Shown: positions 54,417-63,643, counted from the first letter of the stretch. The stretch is 64,000 nt of DNA from Pseudomonadota bacterium (GCA_021805565.1 JAJZFA010000021.1:62001-126000), one strand, 5' to 3'. Notes: generated by a model not told the origin, from the sequence alone. Program-made: numbers and translations.

Positions 54417-54466
54417 GGCAGCAACGGTTTCCGGTTTGTTCCGAAACCTCCGCAAGGACGCCCGTC

Positions 54467-55192
54467 ATGTTGACTCGCAAACAATACGAACTGCTAGTTT
54501 ATATCGATCTTCATTTGAAACAAACGGGTTTTTCTCCCAGCTTCGAGGAGATGAAAGACGCGCTGGCGCTCAAATCGAAGTCCGGTATCCATCGGTTGAT
54601 TTCGGCACTGGAAGAACGCGGCTATCTGGCTCGGCGGCATCACCGGGCACGTGCGCTGGATATTTTGCGCCTGCCGGAAAACATGCATGCCCCTGATTCG
54701 CCCGCCGCGCCGGCCGCGGAGGAAAGCGTCGCGCAGACCTTTGCCCCCAACGTGATCCGCGGCGATTTCACCCAACGCCTGGCGGGCGTGCGCGCTGCCG
54801 CCGATGCGGGCGCGATCCAGCTTCCGATGTACGGCCGTATCGCGGCGGGTTTGCCGATCGAGGCCTTGCGCGACACCACCAGTTACGTCGAAGTGCCGCT
54901 GGCGCTGTTGGGTGCGGGCGAACATTACGGGCTGGAGGTCGCCGGCGATTCGATGATCGAGGCTGGCATCCTGGATTGCGATACGGTGATTATTCAGAAG
55001 GGCGACACCGCCGAGAACGGACAGATTGTCGTGGCGCTGGTCGATGATGCCGAGGTCACGCTGAAGCGCCTGCGCCGCCGGGGCAACTCGATTGCGCTGG
55101 AACCCTGCAATGTGCGGCACGAGACGCGGATTTTCCCCGCCGACAGGGTGAAGGTGCAGGGACGGATTGTCGCGCTGATGCGGAAGTATTGA
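54467..55192 (+). CDS. lexA: SOS-response repressor LexA
   Basis: A 241-residue LexA of the long alphaproteobacterial form. The winged HTH is MLTRKQYELLVYID ... GFSPSFEEMKDAL ... SGIHRLISALEERGYL. The self-cleavage site is A127-G128 (GRIAAGLP), nucleophile S162 (AGDSMIEAG), general base K200 (EVTLKRL). A 45-residue linker separates the domains. AAGGA lies eight bases before the ATG. The upstream SOS box indicates autoregulation. Confidence 0.96.
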   Translation: MLTRKQYELLVYIDLHLKQTGFSPSFEEMKDALALKSKSGIHRLISALEERGYLARRHHRARALDILRLPENMHAPDSPAAPAAEESVAQTFAPNVIRGDFTQRLAGVRAAADAGAIQLPMYGRIAAGLPIEALRDTTSYVEVPLALLGAGEHYGLEVAGDSMIEAGILDCDTVIIQKGDTAENGQIVVALVDDAEVTLKRLRRRGNSIALEPCNVRHETRIFPADRVKVQGRIVALMRKY

Positions 55193-55215
55193 CGATCGTT
55201 GCACCATCGGCGGAT

Positions 55216-55240
55216 GGCGGCCGGATTTTTCCGGACCGCC
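55216..55240. terminator. Hairpin between convergent lexA and acyl-CoA synthetase genes
   Basis: GGCGG-CCGG pairs with CCGG-A-CCGCC around an ATTTTT loop, with one bulged A. It occupies the 56-base gap between two convergent stops and could terminate both transcripts, though a T run outside the stem is missing. Confidence 0.5.
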
Positions 55241-55248
55241 CCCGCCCG

Positions 55249-57381
55249 TTAGCCGACAACAATCAGCGCATCCACCGCCGTGATCCGGTCGCCCGCGCAG
55301 ATCAGCGGGTTTACGTCCAATTCCGCGACCGAACCCCGGTGGTCGGCGGCGAAACGCGACACGTCGCTGATAACGCCGGCCAGCCGCTTCACATCGACCG
55401 CCGGCATGCCGCGGAATCCATCCAGCAATTTCACACCCTTCAACTGGCGTAACAGTTTTTCCGCCTCGAACGGCGTGACCGGTGCGGGCGACAGGGCGGT
55501 ATCCTTCAGCACCTCCACCAGAATACCGCCGAGTCCGACCACGATCAGCGGACCGAACAGCGGATCGTTTCTTGCCCCCACGACCATTTCGATTCCCTGT
55601 GGCACCATCGGCTGCACCAGCACGCCATTGATCCGCGGCGCCGGAGTCACCTTGTCCGCATTCGCCATCACGGCGGCATATCCGGCGCGCACCTCATCGG
55701 CCGAACGCAGGTTCAGCCGGATGACCCCGGCTTCGGTCTTGTGCGGCAAATCTGGCGATTCCACCTTCAGCACCACCGGATAGCCCAGCGAGGCCGCCGC
55801 GTTCACCGCATCGTCCACAGTCTGCGCCAGCCGTTCCCCCACCACCGGCACCCCATACAGTGCCAACACCGCCTTTGCCTCCCGCTCGGTCAACGTGCGG
55901 CCGCCGGCGGCGGCGATCAGCGCCCTCGATTCCGCAATAATACCGGCGGGCGTGGGCGCAATGATCTGCGATCCGGCCGCCCGCTTATCCGCCCGCCACT
56001 GCCATGCCGCCAGTGCCGCGAAGCACGCGCTCATGGAGCGGAACAATGCCACCCGGTCGCATTGATTGGCATCGACCACGCCCGGCCCGTCCTGCCATTC
56101 CGTTTGCCAGACAACACAGGCCATTTTGCCATGTTTCTTCGCAAGGTCGCTGTACAGCAAGGGACGTTTCGCCGACGGGGCGTATCCATAGGTCAACGGC
56201 GAGACCAGCACGCCGTATTGCGGATCGCCGAGCAGTGCGTCGGCGCAAATACCGAGCGATTCGGGGTCGCTGAGAACCTGGGCGGTGACGTCGCATGGAT
56301 TGCGTGCCGAACCGAACTCGGGAATGCGCGATTCCAGAATTTCGGTCACCGCCGGGGTTGGTTGCGGCATCGGCACGCCGTGCTGTTCCGCTCGATCGGT
56401 CGCCATGATCGCCGCTCCGCCAGACGCGGCGACGATCGCGGCGCCGGGGGCCTTGGGCGGCGGCGCCTTGGCGAAAAACGCGGATGTTTCCATCAACGCC
56501 TCGAAATCGTCCACCACGATCGCGCCCGCCCGCTGGAACACCGAACGGTACGACGCATGCGATCCGGCCAGGGAACCGGTGTGCGACATCGCCGCCTGCG
56601 CGCCTTGTTCCCCGGTCGCCATTTTGAAGATGATCAGCGGTTTATCGACCGCCCAGGCATTTTCGGCGGCAAGTAACAGCCGCTCCGGCGTTGCCATCCC
56701 CTCGAACACGCAGGCGATGGACCCGCAGGCGGGATCGGTCGCCAGATAGTTGACGAAATCGGCCATATCCACGTCGCAGGAGTTGCCGGACGTCATGACA
56801 TGGCTAACCGAAAGCCCGCGCACCACGCCCTGCGCCAGCGCCATGCCCAGCGCGCCGGACTGGCTGATGATACCGACGGCGTTCCGTTCCGGCTTTGGAA
56901 TAGGCGTGATGTCCATGAACGTGACGCGGCTGTCCAGCAGCGCGTTCACCACACCGATACAGTTCGGCCCAACAATTCGCAGGCCGGTTTCGCGCGCGAT
57001 CGCGGCCAGGCGCTCCTGCTGGAGGATACGGTCTTCCTTTCCGGTTTCGGCATAGCCCGAGGCGAAGATAATCGCCCCGCCGACGCCCGCCGCCGCGCAT
57101 TCGAGAACGATCTCTTCCACCGCCTCCCGCGGGGCGGCGATGACGGCGCAATCTGCAACTTCCGGCAGGTCGGCCACTTTGGGGTAGCAGGTCTGTCCGC
57201 CGATCGTCTGATAGCGCGCGTTCACCGGATAAGACCGGCCGGCGTAGTGCGCCATGTTGAAAACGACTCGTTCCCCGAACGAACCGGCGCGCGTGGAGGC
57301 TCCGATCACGGCGATGCTGGCCGGATGGAGCAGCCGCGTGAGTTGTTCCCGGCTGTAAACCCCGGTGCGCTTGATTTGCAT
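55249..57381 (-). CDS. NDP-forming acyl-CoA synthetase (acetate-CoA ligase family)
   Basis: A 710-residue fusion of the alpha and beta parts of ADP-forming acyl-CoA synthetases. Order: CoA-binding Rossmann domain (SIAVIGASTRAGSFGERV), succinyl-CoA-ligase-like domains with GIISQSGALGMA and the MSHTGSLAGSH loop, and a C-terminal ATP-grasp domain (GYPVVLKVESPDLPHKTEAG ... VAELDVNPL). It makes an acyl-CoA from a carboxylic acid and ATP. The start is the ATG at 57379-57381; a longer frame lacks homologous sequence. It is divergent from the SDR at 57465, perhaps sharing a catabolic role. Confidence 0.9.
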   Translation of the reverse strand: MQIKRTGVYSREQLTRLLHPASIAVIGASTRAGSFGERVVFNMAHYAGRSYPVNARYQTIGGQTCYPKVADLPEVADCAVIAAPREAVEEIVLECAAAGVGGAIIFASGYAETGKEDRILQQERLAAIARETGLRIVGPNCIGVVNALLDSRVTFMDITPIPKPERNAVGIISQSGALGMALAQGVVRGLSVSHVMTSGNSCDVDMADFVNYLATDPACGSIACVFEGMATPERLLLAAENAWAVDKPLIIFKMATGEQGAQAAMSHTGSLAGSHASYRSVFQRAGAIVVDDFEALMETSAFFAKAPPPKAPGAAIVAASGGAAIMATDRAEQHGVPMPQPTPAVTEILESRIPEFGSARNPCDVTAQVLSDPESLGICADALLGDPQYGVLVSPLTYGYAPSAKRPLLYSDLAKKHGKMACVVWQTEWQDGPGVVDANQCDRVALFRSMSACFAALAAWQWRADKRAAGSQIIAPTPAGIIAESRALIAAAGGRTLTEREAKAVLALYGVPVVGERLAQTVDDAVNAAASLGYPVVLKVESPDLPHKTEAGVIRLNLRSADEVRAGYAAVMANADKVTPAPRINGVLVQPMVPQGIEMVVGARNDPLFGPLIVVGLGGILVEVLKDTALSPAPVTPFEAEKLLRQLKGVKLLDGFRGMPAVDVKRLAGVISDVSRFAADHRGSVAELDVNPLICAGDRITAVDALIVVG

Positions 57382-57464
57382 TTTACCGCCCGATTGACGT
57401 TCCCGATGCTGGCAGCATACTCGGGGATCGGAATGCCGCAAGCGCGCCAGGGGAGGGACACAGA

Positions 57465-58250
57465 ATGCCATCGCTGTTCGATCTGACCGGAAAGGTCGCC
57501 GTCATCACCGGGTCCACCAAGGGCATCGGCCTCGCCATCGCCACGCGCATGGCCGAACACGGTGCGACGGTGGTGATTTCCAGCCGCAAGGCGGATGCGT
57601 GCGAGGCGGTGGCGGCGGGTATTCGTGGGAAGGGCGGCAAGGCGGTAGTGATTCCCTGCCATATCGGCCGCAAGGAGGAACTGCAAAATCTGGTGGACCG
57701 GACGGTCGCACAGTGCGGCGGGATCGACATCCTGGTGGAGAATGCCGCCGTCAATCCGTATCTGGGGCCGGCCGCCGGCATGCCGGATGAGGCGTTCGAC
57801 CGGGTCATGGGTTCCAACGTCCGCAGCAACTGGTGGCTGGCGAACATGGCGATTCCGCACATGGTGCGGCGGGGCGGCGGGGCGGTGATCATTATCTCCT
57901 CAATCGGCGGTTTGCGCGGCTCGGCGCAGCTTGGCACTTATGGAATTTCCAAGGCCGCCGACATGCAGTTGGCGCGCAACATCGCGGTGGAATGGGGACC
58001 GAAGAACATCCGCGCCAACGCGATCGCGCCGGGTCTGGTGCGGACGGATTTCGCGCGGGCCTTGTGGGAGGATCCGGCGCTGTATCGCAAGCGCACCAAG
58101 GATACGCCGCTGCAGCGGATCGGCGAACCCGATGAGATCGCGGGGGCGGCGGTGTTCCTGGCCTCGGCGGCGGGCAGTTTCACCACGGGCCAGACGATCG
58201 TGATCGATGGCGGAACGACGGCCGGGGCGGTTATTTCGCACGACGATTGA
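57465..58250 (+). CDS. SDR-family oxidoreductase
   Basis: A 261-residue classical SDR: TGSTKGIG loop, ENAAVN, catalytic Ser in IIISSIGG, Y-GIS-K active pair, and GQTIVIDGG at the C-terminus. AGGGGAGGG lies upstream of the ATG. It is divergent from the acyl-CoA synthetase with only 83 bases between starts, so they may be co-regulated. Substrate unknown. Confidence 0.9.
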   Translation: MPSLFDLTGKVAVITGSTKGIGLAIATRMAEHGATVVISSRKADACEAVAAGIRGKGGKAVVIPCHIGRKEELQNLVDRTVAQCGGIDILVENAAVNPYLGPAAGMPDEAFDRVMGSNVRSNWWLANMAIPHMVRRGGGAVIIISSIGGLRGSAQLGTYGISKAADMQLARNIAVEWGPKNIRANAIAPGLVRTDFARALWEDPALYRKRTKDTPLQRIGEPDEIAGAAVFLASAAGSFTTGQTIVIDGGTTAGAVISHDD

Positions 58251-58528
58251 TCTGGTCGCCGGCCTGTCCCGCGCCATACCGTCCGGACCTGCCGGCGCGG
58301 ACGACGATTTGTTTCCCGCGGCCGGACGCGGGCTCGGCCGTCCGGCGGTTCGTCGGATTTTACTGCCTTGCTGGCTGGTGCGACGTGCCGGTCAAAGCCG
58401 CGCCCGGGAATAGCTGGCATAGAAGTCCCGGCGGGCGGGCGCCGTAGCATCGTGACTTGTCCCGTATCATCGCTCGGGTCGCCACTTCTCCGCTTGCATT
58501 TCGGCCCGCCGCACCCAAACATTCCTCC

Positions 58529-61114
58529 ATGCTGGCCTCCGACTCCGGTTTTGCTGCGCGCGTCAAGGCCGTCCTGGGCCCGACCAACACGGGCAAGACG
58601 CATCTGGCGATCGAACGCTTGCTCGCCCATGCGTCCGGTATCATCGGCTTCCCGCTACGCCTGCTGGCGCGGGAGAACTACGACCGCATGGTCGCCATCA
58701 AAGGCGCCCGCCACGTCGCCCTGATCACCGGCGAGGAAAAAATCGTCCCGCCCGATGCGCGCTGGTTTTCCTGTACGGTGGAGGCGATGCCGCTGGACCG
58801 CCGTGCCGAATTCGTCGCGGTGGATGAAATCCAGTTGTGCTCCGACCCCGGCCGCGGCCACGTCTTTACAGACCGGCTGCTGCACGCCCGCGGCATGGTG
58901 GAAACGATGTTCCTGGGCGCGGAAACCATCGCGCCGCTGATTCGCCGCCTGGTGCCCTCGGCCCAGATCGAAACCCGGCCGCGCCTGTCGCAACTGGCTT
59001 ATGCCGGCCCCGCCAAGCTGGTGCGCCTGCCGCCGCGTACTGCCGTGGTCGCGTTCAGCGCCGCCGAACTGTATGCGCTGGCCGAGTCGATCCGTCGCCG
59101 TAAGGGCGGGTGCGCCGTCGTCATGGGCCGCCTGTCGCCCCGCACCCGCAACGCCCAGGTGGCGCTGTATCAGGCGCGCGAGGTCGATTTCCTGGTCGCC
59201 ACCGATGCGATCGGCATGGGCCTGAACATGAACGTCGATCACGTGGCGTTCGCCGGCCTGGGAAAATTCGACGGCCACCGCCCGCGCCGCCTGACGCCGC
59301 CGGAACTCGCCCAGATCGCCGGCCGGGCCGGGCGCGGCATGAAGGATGGCACCTTCGGCACCACGGCCGAATGCCCGCCCATCCCCGACGATGTCGTCGC
59401 GGCGGTGGAAGCGCATCGTTTCGAGTCGCTGGACCTGCTGTTCTGGCGCAACAGCGATCTCGATTTTTCCTCGCTGGACGGATTGATCGGCAGTCTCAAT
59501 GCGCCGCCGCCCCGGCCGGGCCTGACGCGCGGGAACGAAGCGGCGGATCTGGAAACCCTCACCGCCCTGGCGCGCGACCCCGACATCCGCAAGCTGGCGT
59601 CCGGCCGCCGTCCGATGCGCCTGCTGTGGGACGCCTGCCAAATTCCCGACTTCCGCAAACTGGCCGACGATACCCACGCCAGGCTGTGTGCGCGCGTGTT
59701 CGGCCATGTGGCGGCCGGAACCTATCTGCCCACCGATTGGCTGGCCGCCCAGATCGCGGCACTGGACCGAGCGGATGGCGACATCGACACGCTGATGCAA
59801 CGCCTGTCCGGGGTGCGCGTGTGGTCTTACATCGCCGCCCGCGCCGATTGGGTGAAAGACACCGCCCACTGGCAGGCGAAAGCGCGGCAGGTGGAGGACA
59901 AATTGTCCGACGCGCTGCACGAAAGCCTGACCAGCCGGTTCGTCGATCGCCGGTCCGCCCACCTGATGCGACGGCTGGAGGAGGCCGATGGCAAGGATCT
60001 GCTGTCAGCCGTCACCCGGCGCGGGGAAGTTGTCGTGGAGGGCCACGATGTCGGCCACATCGAAGGGTTCGGCTTTGTCCCCGATCCGCTGGCAGCCGGC
60101 GACGAGAAAAAGCTTGTGCTACGCGCTGCCCGGCGGGCTTTGCGCGACGAAATGCCCCGCCGCGTCGGCACGCTGGAAATGGCCGCCGACAGCGCATTCG
60201 CCCTGACCGCGGATCACCGTATCGCCTGGAACGGCATGCCGGTGGCGAAACTGGTGCGCCGCGCGCAGCCGATACGGCCCGGCGTGCAGGTTCTGGACAG
60301 CGAATTCCTCGACGGGGCGGAGCGGGAACGGATCAGGATCCGTCTGCAATCCTGGCTGGATTGCCAGATCCGGACAGACCTTGCGCCATTGTTCGCCGCC
60401 GATACGCTGGCCCGCACCGCCCCTGCCCTGCGCGGGACGCTGCACCGGTTGATGGAATCCCTCGGCCTGATTCCTGGCCTGGATGAGGAAACGCTCGCGC
60501 CGGACATGCGCACCCGCTTGCGGGCACTCGGCGTGCGGCCAGGCCGGTTCGCACTGTTCATACCGGCACTGATGAAAGCCCGTCCGGCCGCCATGCGCGC
60601 CCGTCTGTGGGCTTTTCATCAGGGTGTTCCGGTGCCAGCACTGCCGGATCCGACGCTGGTGTCCATCCCCGCCGGATGGGGGGACTGGCCGGCCGGGTTC
60701 GCCCAGATAGCGGGTTGGATCGATGCGGGTCCGATCCTGCTGCGCCTGGATATCGCTGAGAAAATCGCCGGCGACCTCGCCTGGCGCTGCCGCGGCGGTG
60801 CGGCCGCGCTGCCGTCCGGACTGGCGTCGCGCTTCGCGGTCACGCCGGCGATGCTGCCCGCCGTGCTGCGGCGGATCGGCTTTCGTGTGCTGCCCGCCGC
60901 CGCCCTTGAACCGGCAATGTGCGGTCCGCCCGCCCCCGCGATGCTGATGCCGCTTCGACGCCGCCGCCCGGCACCGTCCGGCACCGAACCGATTCGCCCG
61001 GACGGTGGGCCATTCGCCGTCCTGGCCAGCCTGCGACAGGCCAACCCGCGACAGGCCAACCCGCGACAGGCCAACCCGCGACAGGCCAGCGTGCGACAGG
61101 GAGGCACACGATAA
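58529..61114 (+). CDS. SUV3-like DExH RNA helicase
   Basis: An 861-residue helicase of the alphaproteobacterial/mitochondrial SUV3 group: Walker A GPTNTGKTH, Walker B variant VDEIQLC, motif III-like FLGAETI, motif V VATDAIGMGLN and motif VI QIAGRAGRG. A long C-terminal half includes Cys-poor winged and helical parts. Mitochondrial SUV3 works with PNPase in RNA decay. The last residues are a repeated RQANP pentapeptide encoded by a 15-bp repeat. The ATG at 58529 is preferred over a TTG at 58457; neither has a good ribosome site. Its TAA overlaps the ATA where the S4 gene seems to begin. Confidence 0.9.
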   Translation: MLASDSGFAARVKAVLGPTNTGKTHLAIERLLAHASGIIGFPLRLLARENYDRMVAIKGARHVALITGEEKIVPPDARWFSCTVEAMPLDRRAEFVAVDEIQLCSDPGRGHVFTDRLLHARGMVETMFLGAETIAPLIRRLVPSAQIETRPRLSQLAYAGPAKLVRLPPRTAVVAFSAAELYALAESIRRRKGGCAVVMGRLSPRTRNAQVALYQAREVDFLVATDAIGMGLNMNVDHVAFAGLGKFDGHRPRRLTPPELAQIAGRAGRGMKDGTFGTTAECPPIPDDVVAAVEAHRFESLDLLFWRNSDLDFSSLDGLIGSLNAPPPRPGLTRGNEAADLETLTALARDPDIRKLASGRRPMRLLWDACQIPDFRKLADDTHARLCARVFGHVAAGTYLPTDWLAAQIAALDRADGDIDTLMQRLSGVRVWSYIAARADWVKDTAHWQAKARQVEDKLSDALHESLTSRFVDRRSAHLMRRLEEADGKDLLSAVTRRGEVVVEGHDVGHIEGFGFVPDPLAAGDEKKLVLRAARRALRDEMPRRVGTLEMAADSAFALTADHRIAWNGMPVAKLVRRAQPIRPGVQVLDSEFLDGAERERIRIRLQSWLDCQIRTDLAPLFAADTLARTAPALRGTLHRLMESLGLIPGLDEETLAPDMRTRLRALGVRPGRFALFIPALMKARPAAMRARLWAFHQGVPVPALPDPTLVSIPAGWGDWPAGFAQIAGWIDAGPILLRLDIAEKIAGDLAWRCRGGAAALPSGLASRFAVTPAMLPAVLRRIGFRVLPAAALEPAMCGPPAPAMLMPLRRRRPAPSGTEPIRPDGGPFAVLASLRQANPRQANPRQANPRQASVRQGGTR
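61033..61092 (+). repeat. Four 15-bp tandem repeats at the helicase 3' end
   Basis: GCGACAGGCCAACCC is repeated three times exactly (61033, 61048, 61063) and a fourth, diverged copy follows at 61078; a partial fifth begins at 61093. The in-frame period adds R-Q-A-N-P pentapeptides to the helicase tail, so copy-number change would not shift the frame. Confidence 0.9.
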
Positions 61115-61455
61115 AGAATATCGAGGACAAAGACTGGCAGCGGTTGGACAGATGGCTGTGGTGCGCCCGCGTCCTGCGTGCCCGTGGCGATTGTGCCAAC
61201 CTCGTGACGCAAGGGTCGATCCGGATCAACCGCCAGCCCACCGATAAACCGCATGCCCGGTTGCGGGTCGGGGACGTGCTGACCATCCCGCTGGCCGGAT
61301 CCGTCCGGGTACTCCACATCCTCCGCCTTGCCACCAGACGCGGTCCCGCCCCCGAGGCTCGGTTGCTTTACACCGAGGCTGAAGCCGGCGATGGAAGCCA
61401 TGCATCGGCAACATCTTGCGCCGGTACGAATTCATCGGCATATCGCGCGCTATGA
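61111..61455 (+). CDS. S4-domain RNA-binding protein (Hsp15-like), no canonical start codon
   Basis: A 114-residue protein with an S4 domain: RLDRWLWCARVLRARGDCANLV, GSIRINRQPTDKPHARLRVGDVLTI, as in heat-shock protein 15, which binds stalled 50S subunits. No ATG, GTG or TTG lies upstream in frame near the domain start. An ATA at 61111-61113 overlaps the helicase TAA (ATAA) and has GGGAGG six bases before it; it would give M-KNIEDKDWQRLDRWLW. A TTG at 61144 (directly at LDRWLW) is a poorer alternative without a ribosome site. The C-terminal 30 residues are Ser/Ala-rich. Confidence 0.82.
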   Translation: MKNIEDKDWQRLDRWLWCARVLRARGDCANLVTQGSIRINRQPTDKPHARLRVGDVLTIPLAGSVRVLHILRLATRRGPAPEARLLYTEAEAGDGSHASATSCAGTNSSAYRAL

Positions 61456-61500
61456 TTGGCGGTTTCATACCGTGTTTTTCCGACATCCAGGGGTTCACCA

Positions 61501-61833
61501 ATGACCTATGTGGTCACCGAAAACTGCATTCGCTGCAAATTTATGGATTGTGTCGAGGTTTGCCCGGTGGATTGCTTCTACGTCGGCGAGAATATGCTTG
61601 TCATCCATCCGGACGAATGCATCGACTGCGGCGTGTGTGAGCCGGAGTGCCCGGCCGAAGCCATCCTGCCGGACAGCGACGACAAGGCAACCGCCTGGGC
61701 CGAGGCCAATCGCAAATATGCCACGCTATGGCCGAATATCACCCGCAAGGGCACGCCGCCCAGCGATGCGGACGACTGGAAGGATAAGGAAGGCAAGGGC
61801 GAACTATTCTCCGCTGAACCGGGAAAACCGTGA
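61501..61833 (+). CDS. fdxA: Ferredoxin (FdxA, 7Fe/8Fe type)
   Basis: A 110-residue ferredoxin. [25 protein letters not shown] carries the 3Fe-4S-type cluster pattern and [16 protein letters not shown] the 4Fe-4S pattern. The C-terminal extension ([19 protein letters not shown]) identifies the alphaproteobacterial FdxA group. AGGGG lies eight bases before the ATG. It could supply electrons to ferredoxin-dependent enzymes such as BciB, but this is speculation. Confidence 0.95.
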   Translation: MTYVVTENCIRCKFMDCVEVCPVDCFYVGENMLVIHPDECIDCGVCEPECPAEAILPDSDDKATAWAEANRKYATLWPNITRKGTPPSDADDWKDKEGKGELFSAEPGKP

Positions 61834-61951
61834 TTGGCGGACAATCGTCATCGATTGATATGGCGGCGCACTTGGCAATGGTTAGGTCGCCAACGACCTG
61901 AAGCTGCCCGGAACTGGGCGATTAACATCGGTGATCGGGACGGCTGTTAAC

Positions 61952-62590
61952 ATGATGGGTGAGCATCGGGCATTGGAAGACGTGTCAAATCAGGCGGTCC
62001 CGCCGCCGGTCAGCGAAACCCTGGCGACTCCGGCGGAGCCCCGTCCGCCAAACCGGCCACAGCATAACGGGCCGAATCTGACCCCCAGGGCGATCGCCAA
62101 GGCGGAAATCTTCGCCGCGGGCGATCATGTCGTTTATCCGACCCATGGCGTCGGCAAGGTGGAGCGGATCGCGGTCGAGGAGATCGCCGGGCACAAGCTG
62201 GAACTGATCCATATCACGTTCGAGGAAAACCGCATGACCCTGCGGGTGCCGGTCGCCAAGGCCCGCACCGCCGGATTGCGCAAGCTGGCGAGCCGGAAAC
62301 AATTCGATGAGGCGCTCGCCATCCTGCGCGGCAAGGCGCGCATCAAGCGCACCATGTGGTCGCGCCGGGCGCAGGAATATGAGGCCAAGATCAACTCCGG
62401 CGATCCATTGGCCATCGCCGAGGTCGTGCGCGATCTGCATCGTAACGCCGGCCAACCAGACCAGAGTTTCTCCGAACGGCAAATCTACGAATCGGCGATG
62501 GACCGGCTGGCGGCGGAGCTTGGGGCGTTGGATAAGACCGACAAGCAGACGGCGATCGCCAGACTGACGGATTTTTTGAAGACGGTATAA
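61952..62590 (+). CDS. CarD-family transcriptional regulator
   Basis: A 212-residue CarD/CdnL regulator. A Pro-rich head of about 50 residues precedes the RNA-polymerase-interacting domain (FAAGDHVVYPTHGVGKVERIAVEEI) and the helical DNA-binding part (KQFDEALAILRGKARIKRTMWSRRAQEYEAKINSGD ... FSERQIYESAMDRLAAEL). It stabilises open promoter complexes, often at rRNA promoters. fdxA and carD adjacency is common in alphaproteobacteria. The start could be GTG at 61931 or the second ATG at 61955. Confidence 0.93.
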   Translation: MMGEHRALEDVSNQAVPPPVSETLATPAEPRPPNRPQHNGPNLTPRAIAKAEIFAAGDHVVYPTHGVGKVERIAVEEIAGHKLELIHITFEENRMTLRVPVAKARTAGLRKLASRKQFDEALAILRGKARIKRTMWSRRAQEYEAKINSGDPLAIAEVVRDLHRNAGQPDQSFSERQIYESAMDRLAAELGALDKTDKQTAIARLTDFLKTV

Positions 62591-62797
62591 GACAGGCTCG
62601 CCAGCAGCTACCGAATAAGCCGTCCGGGTCGCCAATCCACGACCGGCGGCGTATCCGGCCCGGAGCCCCAATCGCCGCCCGCCCCGGGGATCGCCGCCGA
62701 CGCCGAGCGTTCGGGCTGGCTGTCGCGATTATGCCTTCACGACCGCGCTGGACGTGCGTCGGAAACGCTGGTCCGGCACCAATCGCGGATGGTGCCG

Positions 62798-62813
62798 TTA
62801 ATCCACCGTTAAC
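62798..62813. promoter_or_regulatory. CtrA box (TTAA-N7-TTAAC)
   Basis: TTAA-TCCACCG-TTAAC matches the full CtrA consensus exactly. It lies 43 bases upstream of the small gene at 62856, so CtrA could activate that promoter directly. The preceding 200 bases after carD hold no recognisable gene. Confidence 0.75.
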
Positions 62814-62855
62814 CTTCTCCTGCTAAACCTGCGTGCCAGCCAAAGGGAGCGCGCC

Positions 62856-63110
62856 GTGTCGATCGATGCCATCAATGGAGCCACTCCAAGCCATCAGAAC
62901 CGCGGCATTACCGCCATTCCGCCAGCGACACCCTTTACGCAGGAACTGGACGCCCAGGGCGCCCATACGGGCGTAACGCGCGGCAGCCATCACCATGGCG
63001 GCGCACCCGAGTCCGCGAAATCGTCGCCGGCCGCGGCGGCCTCGGCGGCGGGCGTTACCCCGGTCGCCACGATCGGTTCGGCACTGCCGCTTATTCGATC
63101 CCCAGGATAG
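62856..63110 (+). CDS. Small His/Ala-rich protein under a CtrA box
   Basis: An 84-codon frame from GTG with AGGGAG about six bases upstream. The product (MSIDAINGATPSHQNRG start) is polar, has RGSHHHGG in the middle and an Ala-rich stretch, with no signal peptide and no family I recognise. The ribosome site and the CtrA box upstream make it more credible than other frames of this size. Confidence 0.5.
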   Translation: MSIDAINGATPSHQNRGITAIPPATPFTQELDAQGAHTGVTRGSHHHGGAPESAKSSPAAAASAAGVTPVATIGSALPLIRSPG

Positions 63111-63193
63111 CGCCCGCAATCAATGCGTCGGCACGCAGGCGCGATCGTCTTTCACCGTCTCCAAACCGTCCGGTCCCGCAACAGGCACCGCGT

Positions 63194-63643
63194 TCAGCCG
63201 GCGGGCAGGGTTTTCGCCATATACACCCGGTCGAAGCCGGTCTCGGTTCGCCGTTCGGTTTCGTCATATCCTCGCGCCTTATAGATCGCGAGATTTTCGG
63301 CCATCAGCGCGTTGGTGTACAGCACGATACGGGTCCACCCGCGCCGCTGGGCCTCCGCCTCGGCAAAATCCAGCAAGGACCGTCCAATGCCGAACCCTTG
63401 CCGATCCGGCCGTACCGCGATGTTGTCCAACAGGAAATAATCCGCACCGTCCTGAAGTACCAACACGCCGGCGATCCCGCGATCGTCCTCGGTCACCCAA
63501 ACCTGACCGGCGGAGCTTCTCAGGGCATAGTCGTCCAGCATCGGGGCCGGCTGCATCCCGATGATCGCGATATAGCGTTCATAGGCCGCCAGGACCACAT
63601 CGCGCACCGCCGTCGCATCGCCGGCGCGTGCCGTCCGGATCAT
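63194..63643 (-). CDS. GNAT-family N-acetyltransferase
   Basis: A 149-residue GNAT enzyme. The acetyl-CoA loop VRPDRQGFGIGRSLL is clear, preceded by YFLLDNIA and followed by the helix FAEAEAQRRGW and the C-terminal NLAIYKARGYDETERR. Substrate unknown. Its start overlaps the ppx stop in an ATGA (63640-63643), so it is co-translated with ppx. Confidence 0.9.
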   Translation of the reverse strand: MIRTARAGDATAVRDVVLAAYERYIAIIGMQPAPMLDDYALRSSAGQVWVTEDDRGIAGVLVLQDGADYFLLDNIAVRPDRQGFGIGRSLLDFAEAEAQRRGWTRIVLYTNALMAENLAIYKARGYDETERRTETGFDRVYMAKTLPAG

